Origin: Candidatus Segatella mututuai
GTDB taxonomy: Bacteria > Bacteroidota > Bacteroidia > Bacteroidales > Bacteroidaceae
Direction: 5' to 3'
Length of the DNA stretch: 5,819 nt
Assembly (NCBI GenBank): GCA_002439605.1
Contig: DJOI01000028.1
Span: 1 to 5,819, forward strand
The notes under the pieces are model-generated. The model had not been told where the DNA came from and did no database searches. It was given only the letters and a program-made list of their open reading frames with translations. Shown one piece after another: positions 1-4,253 of this stretch (the first letter of the stretch is position 1; every line of letters begins with the position of its first letter). A program made the position numbers and the translations under genes.

Positions 1-1350
1 TTACTCACTAAACTTCCACCAATCCAAAAAGAAGAGGTTCTGCTTCTGGATGTCACCACCCTTGAACACGAAATAGAGATCGTGAACACCTGCTACCTTC
101 TTTACCTTGGCAGAGAAAGTCTTGTAATCATCCTTGGTATTCGTGATTTCGACAGTGCCGATGCATTTGCCCTTCACACCATCCAGATGAATCTCGATAC
201 TTCCACCAAGCATGTGGCAAGAGGCTGATACCTCAAACTGGCTCGCGCCCTTCTTGAAATCTACTCCTTTCACGAGGATGTACTCATTCTCATCAATATC
301 TGTTACTATCTGGTTCCATTTGTTTTTCTGCGCCCATTGGTTCTTAGGCTGCGTCTTCAAGCCATATCCCCATGCCATGGTCTCGGCTTCCACCTGACGG
401 TATGGATTGAACCATTCCACCTGTTCCAATTTGCAATCCTGGAAGTATGGCAACTCTTGGATAGTTCCATCCGCATTGTAAGTCATCTCGGCAGCAGCCA
501 CCGAACGTTGCTCTGCATGACGACCTGTCTTCAAGCGGAAGATGTCATAGTTCAAACCAAAGCAGTAGCTCTTGCCCTTGTAGTCGATGATGCCAGGGTG
601 ATTGCCACGAGTGCGAGGCGTATGGTTCATGATATGTCCCTTATACTCCCAAGGACCAAGTGGACCTTTGCTCATCGCATAACCGATACCCTCAGGACAA
701 CAGGTGGATGCATAAGCCATATAATAATTGCCATTGCGTTTCCAGAACCAAGGACCTTCCTGATAATCCTGAATCTTTGGGAAATGCATGATGGAGTCGG
801 AATAAGAAATCATGTCCTCGTTTAATTTCACAGCTTTCAACACAGGGTTTCCCCAGTACATATAAGCCTGTCCGTCATCGTCAATCCAGACGGTTGGGTC
901 GATGTCGAACCAGTCTCCCTCCCAAGCCAAAGGCTTTCCGATAGGGTCAACAAAAGGTCCGTAAGGATTATCTGCCACCAACACGCCGATGCCATGACCA
1001 TGGATAGGGCAATACATATACCACTTTCCATTGCGCTCTATCACTTGCTCAGCCCAAGCACCATTATCGCCCTTGAACCATTTGAAATCCTTCAAGGATG
1101 CCACGGCACCACGATCCTGCCAGTTCACCATATCTGTAGATGTATAGAGCAACCAGTCCTTCATCAAGAATCCCTCTGCTCCATCCTCATCGTGGGTGGT
1201 ATAGAGATATACCGTATCGTTATGCACGTAAGGTGCAGGGTCGGCGGTGTACTTGGTCTGGATGATAGGCAAGTTAATGTTTGGAGTCTGTGCCATCGAT
1301 GTTGCTCCAGACAAGCCCAGCAACAAAGAGGCTAATATCATCTTTTTCAT
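1..1350 (-). CDS. Secreted GH43 glycosidase with C-terminal CBM6-like domain (probable arabinoxylan arabinofuranosidase/xylosidase)
   Basis: Complete 449-residue protein, ATG at 1350-1348 and TAA at the left window edge. Residues 1-21 form a signal peptide (MKK, hydrophobic ILASLLLGL, ending SMAQ), so it should act in the periplasm or at the cell surface. Residues about 30-310 match the five-bladed beta-propeller of GH43: general base D37 in TADPAPYV, pKa-modulating D151 in DIDPTVW, general acid E198 in YQEGPWFW, and a conserved-looking H251 in GNHPG. Residues about 315-449 (from YRQVEAETMAW to FFLDWWKFSE) resemble a CBM6 beta-sandwich, including the early E-A-E and the terminal LDW. GH43-CBM6 proteins are typically inverting alpha-L-arabinofuranosidases or beta-xylosidases acting on arabinoxylan. 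The exact subfamily and linkage cannot be read here. The CE6-CE1 esterase on the same strand supports a xylan role. The start is preceded by an A-rich leader with no Shine-Dalgarno, as is usual in Bacteroidota. Confidence 0.9.
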   Translation of the reverse strand: MKKMILASLLLGLSGATSMAQTPNINLPIIQTKYTADPAPYVHNDTVYLYTTHDEDGAEGFLMKDWLLYTSTDMVNWQDRGAVASLKDFKWFKGDNGAWAEQVIERNGKWYMYCPIHGHGIGVLVADNPYGPFVDPIGKPLAWEGDWFDIDPTVWIDDDGQAYMYWGNPVLKAVKLNEDMISYSDSIMHFPKIQDYQEGPWFWKRNGNYYMAYASTCCPEGIGYAMSKGPLGPWEYKGHIMNHTPRTRGNHPGIIDYKGKSYCFGLNYDIFRLKTGRHAEQRSVAAAEMTYNADGTIQELPYFQDCKLEQVEWFNPYRQVEAETMAWGYGLKTQPKNQWAQKNKWNQIVTDIDENEYILVKGVDFKKGASQFEVSASCHMLGGSIEIHLDGVKGKCIGTVEITNTKDDYKTFSAKVKKVAGVHDLYFVFKGGDIQKQNLFFLDWWKFSE

Positions 1351-1394
1351 TGTTCAAAATTGTTGTTGTTATTTTTGTTATTAATTGTTAGGTG

Positions 1395-1402
1395 CAAAAG
1401 TA
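1395..1402 (-). promoter_or_regulatory. Putative -7 promoter box of the GH43 gene
   Basis: On the minus strand this reads TACTTTTG, a match to the Bacteroidota -7 consensus TAnnTTTG, 45 bases upstream of the GH43 ATG. It is followed by GCACC and then an A/T-rich leader. No clear -33 TTTG lies at the expected 19-21 base distance, so the promoter may depend on an activator binding upstream. Transcription would start near 1388 and give a leader of about 40 bases. Confidence 0.6.
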
Positions 1403-1465
1403 CAAAAAAAGGAAGACATAATATTTACGATATGTTTCAAATACTTTGCGAATTGCAAAATATTC

Positions 1466-1540
1466 CCATAAAATATGGCTTGAAATACCTGTGTATCAAA
1501 TGAAATGCCTTAAATAGGCATAAAAAATCTATAAATATAG
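1466..1540. repeat. Cluster of small AT-rich palindromes and a 10-base direct repeat upstream of GH43
   Basis: Three short inverted repeats lie here: CCATA-AAA-TATGG (1466-1478), ATGCCT-TAAAT-AGGCAT (1505-1521) and CTATA-AA-TATAG (1529-1540). Between them TGAAATRCCT occurs twice exactly 20 bases apart (1481-1490 and 1501-1510). The cluster sits 60-140 bases upstream of the GH43 -7 box, where an activator of a polysaccharide-degradation gene could bind. In A/T-rich DNA some of these can arise by chance, so a regulatory role is only suggested. Confidence 0.3.
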
Positions 1541-1764
1541 GTTCCTTTTTTCATTATTTTTACGTTGCAAGCGAAAGTCCTTGGAAAAATAAAGGAAGAA
1601 AACTTTGGAGTATGTTACAAAAACTTTATCAAACGTAGCATACCTTATCGTTATATTCTAAACATCGAATATTTTCCCAAATCCAAAATGATTTTCTTAT
1701 CTTCCTCTATTATAAAGTTCATGCCTCGCTGTTCTTGCAACATAAGAAAGCCGTTCTTTCCGAT
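1541..1764. other. Intergenic DNA with no recognisable gene
   Basis: This A/T-rich stretch separates the AT-rich palindromes from the CAGCTG array. Short open frames cross it on both strands (1565-1894 plus, 1651-1839 minus). Neither has a recognisable domain or a plausible initiation region, and both run into the palindrome array. No tRNA, rRNA or terminator-like structure was found. Confidence 0.5.
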
Positions 1765-1852
1765 TGCTGACAGCTGTCGGCATTTCTGCAAGCAGCTGCT
1801 TGCAAGTCTGCTGGCAGCTGCTTGCAGACTTGTAAACAACTGCCAAAGATTA
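1765..1852. repeat. Array of four 22-bp tandem palindromic units centred on CAGCTG
   Basis: Four units begin at 1765, 1787, 1809 and 1831. Each has an 18-base palindrome of the form TGCnnnCAGCTGnnnGCA followed by a 4-base spacer. The core hexamers fall at 1771, 1793, 1815 and 1837, exactly 22 bases apart, about two helical turns. Unit 2 is a perfect palindrome (TGCAAGCAGCTGCTTGCA). Unit 1 has one mismatch. Unit 3 extends to a 30-base palindrome (1803-1832) with two mismatches. Unit 4 is degraded, with CAACTG as its core. The array ends about 50 bases before the -7 box of the HU-like gene. The even phasing suggests cooperative binding of a dimeric protein on one DNA face. The HU-HTH protein itself is the obvious but unproven candidate. 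Confidence 0.8.
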
Positions 1853-1902
1853 AATAACTCTAATTCTTCAGGGCATAAGGACCAACCTGTCTGATTATTA
1901 TG

Positions 1903-1910
1903 TATATTTG
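1903..1910 (+). promoter_or_regulatory. Putative -7 promoter box of the HU-like gene
   Basis: TATATTTG matches the Bacteroidota consensus TAnnTTTG and lies 25 bases before the ATG at 1936, giving a short A-rich leader without Shine-Dalgarno. No convincing -33 TTTG is present 19-21 bases upstream, which would fit control by a factor bound at the palindromic array further upstream. Confidence 0.55.
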
Positions 1911-1935
1911 CATAAATAATTAAAACTAGAAAACT

Positions 1936-2538
1936 ATGGACTTAAAGTATGACATTTACAGCATTTCGAATGCAGCAGGAAGTGGAGAACAACGTAAGTA
2001 TGTACGCCTGCAACAACAAGAGGCGATGACTGCAAGCGAACTGGAAGCCACCATTCAGAACCGCTGCTCACTCACCAAGGGCGATGTGGCTGCGGTCTTG
2101 AAAGAATTGCATGACATCGCCGTGCAAGAATTTTCAATGGGACGACGTTTCTACATCCCCGAAATCGGATATTTCTCGCTCTCCATCGGTCTCGAGATGC
2201 CCGAAGACAATCCCGACAAGAAGATTACAGGCAAGGAGGTGCGCCTGCGTGGCATCAACTTTCGCCCTGAGGCTAGTTTCCTCGAAGATGTGAGCAGAAA
2301 CATGCGCCACATCGTACGCTCAGAGTACACCAGCCAGTCGAGGAAGTATGACGAGGAGAAACTATGGGCAAAACTACAGGAATATTTCAAGACAGAACGC
2401 TATATTACCCTCAAACTGATGTGCAATCAGTTCGGATTGAGTCGTTATACTGCACAAAAATGGCTCGATTTGTTCATATCAGAAGGGCGCATCATCAAGG
2501 ACGGAACTCCTCATTCGCCCATCTATTTCCCTGCATAG
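1936..2538 (+). CDS. HU-like DNA-binding protein with C-terminal winged-helix/HTH domain (HU-HIG type)
   Basis: Complete 200-residue protein, about twice the length of a plain HU. Residues about 30-68 form the helical part of an HU/IHF fold (TASELEATI, SLTKGDVAAVLKELHDIAVQ). Residues about 69-84 (GRRFYIPEIGYFSLS) match the turn where HU has its G-x-G-x-F motif. Residues about 97-118 (ITGKEVRLRGINFRPEASFLEDV) match the end of the DNA-binding arm and the FRP-type C-terminal strand and helix. Residues about 138-200 (KLWAKLQEYF, YITLKLMCNQFGLSRYTAQKWLDLFISEGRI) read as a winged helix-turn-helix. This agrees with the Bacteroidota HU-HIG family, in which an HU domain is fused to a wHTH, Ig or Gly-rich tail. 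It probably binds and bends DNA at specific sites; its targets are unknown. A 22-bp-phased palindrome array lies just upstream and GTGGTAGCA repeats just downstream, both candidate targets. The ATPase gene is convergent with it, so the two are not an operon. Confidence 0.85.
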   Translation: MDLKYDIYSISNAAGSGEQRKYVRLQQQEAMTASELEATIQNRCSLTKGDVAAVLKELHDIAVQEFSMGRRFYIPEIGYFSLSIGLEMPEDNPDKKITGKEVRLRGINFRPEASFLEDVSRNMRHIVRSEYTSQSRKYDEEKLWAKLQEYFKTERYITLKLMCNQFGLSRYTAQKWLDLFISEGRIIKDGTPHSPIYFPA

Positions 2539-2570
2539 CAAACAGTTACGAGGAAATAACAAAAAAATTA

Positions 2571-2624
2571 GGCGTGGTAGCAAGTGGAATGAAGTGAAAG
2601 GAAAAAACGAGTTGCTACCACGCC
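2571..2624 (+). terminator. Possible terminator hairpin of the HU-like gene
   Basis: A perfect 13-base stem starts 32 bases after the TAG stop at 2536-2538. The 28-base loop is long, and only a mixed run (GTATATTTCTATC) follows instead of a clean T tract. It is therefore a weak intrinsic terminator at best and may serve mainly to block antisense transcription or protect the mRNA end. Confidence 0.4.
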
Positions 2625-2668
2625 GTATATTTCTATCAATCAGACAGTTAAATACCAGCGTGGTAGCA
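2602..2668 (-). terminator. Possible terminator hairpin of the AAA ATPase gene
   Basis: Read on the minus strand, the arm at 2668-2658 pairs for 11 bases with 2623-2613, and a run of six T (2607-2602) follows a few bases later. The structure starts about 25 bases after the ATPase stop at 2693-2695. The loop of about 34 bases is unusually long. It shares an arm with the hairpin proposed for the opposite strand. Confidence 0.4.
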
Positions 2669-2692
2669 GTGGTAGCAAAATTAAGAAAAAAA

Positions 2693-4012
2693 TTATCGTA
2701 ATGCAATATAATCTTCCAAAAGAAATGGGATGACACCGACATATACGACTCCATCATCATCCACCCACATCTTCTGATTACCATCCAATACAACTATCTT
2801 CTTAAAGAAGTCACCAGTATTATGAAGCGAAAACGTTTCTTGCTCTTTTTTTTCTATCGTATCCACATTTAGGGCAGACTGGATATAAACTTTCTCGTTA
2901 CCTATATTAACAACAAAATCTATCTCATATTGGCATTTCTTACGCTTACCCTCTATGTTTCTTTCTACCTCCACAACACCAACATCCACATTATACCCCC
3001 TATGAACAAGTTCATTGTACACCATATTTTCCATAAGATGCGAACGTTCCTGTTGACGGAAGTTGAGCTTGGCATTTCTCAATCCTAAATCAACCGCATA
3101 ATACTTTTGGATTGTATTAAAATACTTTCTACCTTTGACATTATACCTTTTAGCACTACTAAAAAGGAATGCATCCTCTAGATAATCCAAGTACAATTTA
3201 ATGGTATGATCAGATGTTGATTTGTCTAACAAAGATGCCGCAGTGCATGCCAACTTATGCGGATTCGTAAGGGAACCTACAGACGATGAGAGAGCATCAA
3301 CCAATGCACTTAAAACAACATCATCCTTGAGCTTATACCTTTCCACAATATCTTTCATATATACATTCGCAAAGAGGTCTTGAAGATACTTTACCTTTTC
3401 ATGCTCATTTGGCTCCAAAACGGCCAAAGGCATTCCGCCATACATAAGATATTGCTCCAACGCATCAGCTTTCTCCAGTCTGGAAAAAGCGAGAAACTCA
3501 CCAAAAGACAATGGAGAGACTTTTATTTCGCTTCCACGGTCACGAAAATTGGTGACAATGTCCTTTGATAACATTTTGGAGTTAGATCCTGTCACATAGA
3601 CATCGAGATTGGGACGAGACATCAAATCGTTCAGCACGTCATAGAACGTAGTAAAAAGCATATCCTTGTCCTCATCCGGGACCAAAGCCTCGTCTATATC
3701 AGCATTCTTCACCTTATACGACAATTGGATTTCGTCAATCATCACATAATATTTTTTTTGGAGGTCTTTTGTTTGTCCAATTACATAGTCGTAGAGTTGG
3801 TTAGGATTTCTAAACTTGATGTTAGACTTCCTATCCAACGCTAGCTCGACAAAGCTATCTTCACTTACTCCTTCTTCTATCAACTTTTGCTTGAAAAGGG
3901 TATTGAGAAGATAAGATTTGCCACAACGCCTAATACCAGTAATGATCTTAACCTTACCATTCCATCTTTTCTGCATGAGCTGCTTGATATACTCATTTCT
4001 TTCTATTACCAT
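2693..4012 (-). CDS. AAA_14/DUF4143 family ATPase
   Basis: Complete 439-residue protein starting ATG at 4012-4010. The N-terminal P-loop domain (about 20-165) has Walker A GIRRCGKS at 26-33, Walker B YVMIDEIQ at 89-96 and a sensor-like VTGSNSKMLS at 140-149, followed by FRDRGSEIKVSPLSFGEF at 156-173, a hallmark of this family. The middle (about 210-300) is helical with a winged-helix look. The C-terminal DUF4143-type region has ENMVYNELVHRGY at 328-340, YEIDFVV at 362-368 and VYIQSAL at 375-381, reminiscent of a restriction-endonuclease-like core, but no lysine follows the Q-x position, so nuclease activity is doubtful. No signal peptide or membrane segment is visible, so it is likely cytoplasmic. 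These ATPases are widespread in gut Bacteroidota, often in many copies, and their role is not known. The gene is more A/T-rich than the flanking enzyme genes, suggesting separate acquisition. The leader has no Shine-Dalgarno. Confidence 0.9.
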   Translation of the reverse strand: MVIERNEYIKQLMQKRWNGKVKIITGIRRCGKSYLLNTLFKQKLIEEGVSEDSFVELALDRKSNIKFRNPNQLYDYVIGQTKDLQKKYYVMIDEIQLSYKVKNADIDEALVPDEDKDMLFTTFYDVLNDLMSRPNLDVYVTGSNSKMLSKDIVTNFRDRGSEIKVSPLSFGEFLAFSRLEKADALEQYLMYGGMPLAVLEPNEHEKVKYLQDLFANVYMKDIVERYKLKDDVVLSALVDALSSSVGSLTNPHKLACTAASLLDKSTSDHTIKLYLDYLEDAFLFSSAKRYNVKGRKYFNTIQKYYAVDLGLRNAKLNFRQQERSHLMENMVYNELVHRGYNVDVGVVEVERNIEGKRKKCQYEIDFVVNIGNEKVYIQSALNVDTIEKKEQETFSLHNTGDFFKKIVVLDGNQKMWVDDDGVVYVGVIPFLLEDYIALR

Positions 4013-4040
4013 AGTAACATTATTCGTTTAAAGCCTATTC

Positions 4041-4080
4041 CACTGCAAAAAAAGGTGGAATTCCACCCATTTTTGTAGTG
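4041..4080. repeat. 40-bp near-palindrome, copy 1, just downstream of the ATPase -7 box
   Basis: The 40 bases form an imperfect palindrome with outer arms CACTGCAAAAA and TTTTTGTAGTG and an inner perfect GGTGGAATTCCACC at 4054-4067. Only three of 20 base pairs fail (one G/T, then A/A and A/C). It abuts the -7 box at 4081 and so covers the expected transcription start and early leader of the ATPase gene. It could be an operator or, in RNA, a long leader hairpin. A second copy lies 75 bases to the right. Confidence 0.8.
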
Positions 4081-4112
4081 CAAAGATACGAATTTATTAA
4101 TAAACAAACAAA
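4081..4112 (-). promoter_or_regulatory. Promoter of the AAA ATPase gene (-33 TTTG, -7 TATCTTTG)
   Basis: On the minus strand TTTG at 4112-4109 is followed after 20 bases by TATCTTTG at 4088-4081, a full match to the Bacteroidota promoter pattern. A shifted -33 TTTG at 4108-4105 is also possible. Transcription would start near 4074, giving a leader of about 60 bases that contains most of palindrome copy 1. The promoter lies exactly between the two 40-bp palindromes. Confidence 0.75.
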
Positions 4113-4115
4113 CAT

Positions 4116-4155
4116 CACTGCAAAAAAAAGTGGATTTCCACCCATTTTTGCAGTG
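4116..4155. repeat. 40-bp near-palindrome, copy 2, just upstream of the ATPase -33 box
   Basis: This matches copy 1 in length, arms and order: CACTGCAAAAA, central GTGGATTTCCAC (4130-4141), TTTTTGCAGTG. The outer 11 base pairs are perfect here, and the centre has a T/T mismatch plus a small unpaired A-tract bulge opposite the C/A positions. It differs from copy 1 at only a few bases. It starts four bases upstream of the -33 TTTG. The two copies bracket the promoter, 75 bases apart start to start. Confidence 0.8.
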
Positions 4156-4199
4156 AAACTAAGGGAAACAGGTAAATCCTATCTAGAGTTTATGTAATG

Positions 4200-4235
4200 A
4201 TAATCCCGAAACCGCCTAGGCGGTTTCGGGATTAT
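4200..4235 (-). terminator. Perfect 36-bp palindrome, probable terminator of the CE6-CE1 gene
   Basis: Every base pairs around the centre CCTAGG (4215-4220); the arms contain AATCCCGAAACCGCC. It begins 18 bases after the TAA stop at 4256-4254 in the direction of transcription. The GC-rich middle and A/T-rich base fit a strong hairpin, though only a short mixed T-rich run follows on either strand. It separates the esterase transcript from the ATPase promoter downstream. Confidence 0.75.
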
Positions 4236-4253
4236 AAAGTTGTATATCATCAT

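Larger units (their letters stand above)
2571..2677. repeat. Four GTGGTAGCA copies (three direct, one inverted)
   Basis: Copies of GTGGTAGCA lie on the plus strand at 2574-2582, 2660-2668 and 2669-2677 (the last two in direct tandem) and on the minus strand at 2613-2621. The first and inverted copies extend to a perfect 13-base inverted repeat, GGCGTGGTAGCAA (2571-2583) against 2612-2624, with a 28-base loop. The inverted copy can instead pair for 11 bases with GCGTGGTAGCA at 2658-2668. The block lies between the 3' ends of two convergent genes. It may be a pair of terminators, a protein-binding site set, or a remnant of a mobile element. Confidence 0.75.

Noticed and set aside
337..825. 162-codon plus-strand open frame inside the GH43 gene
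   Set aside because: It lies wholly antisense to a well-supported GH43 gene, has no recognisable domain and no promoter or leader of the type seen for the real genes.
994..1335. 113-codon plus-strand open frame over the 5' half of the GH43 gene
   Set aside because: Antisense shadow of the GH43 coding sequence, with no recognisable protein features.
1651..1839. 62-codon minus-strand open frame in the intergenic region
   Set aside because: It starts inside the palindrome array and no family is recognisable. A small unknown gene cannot be fully excluded, but nothing supports one.
1765..1852. CRISPR array
   Set aside because: The repeated units are contiguous 22-base palindromes with only four bases between them, with no spacers of typical length and no cas genes.
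1565..1894. 109-codon plus-strand open frame in the intergenic region
   Set aside because: It runs through the CAGCTG palindrome array, its low-complexity LLASLLAAACR segment is simply the translated repeat, and no domain or promoter supports it.
2479..2793. 104-codon minus-strand open frame across the HU-like 3' end and ATPase 3' end
   Set aside because: It overlaps two real genes and the GTGGTAGCA repeats, and the residues look random.
4041..4155. Miniature transposon with terminal inverted repeats
   Set aside because: The two copies are direct repeats of a self-palindrome around a good promoter; there is no transposase and no evident target-site duplication.
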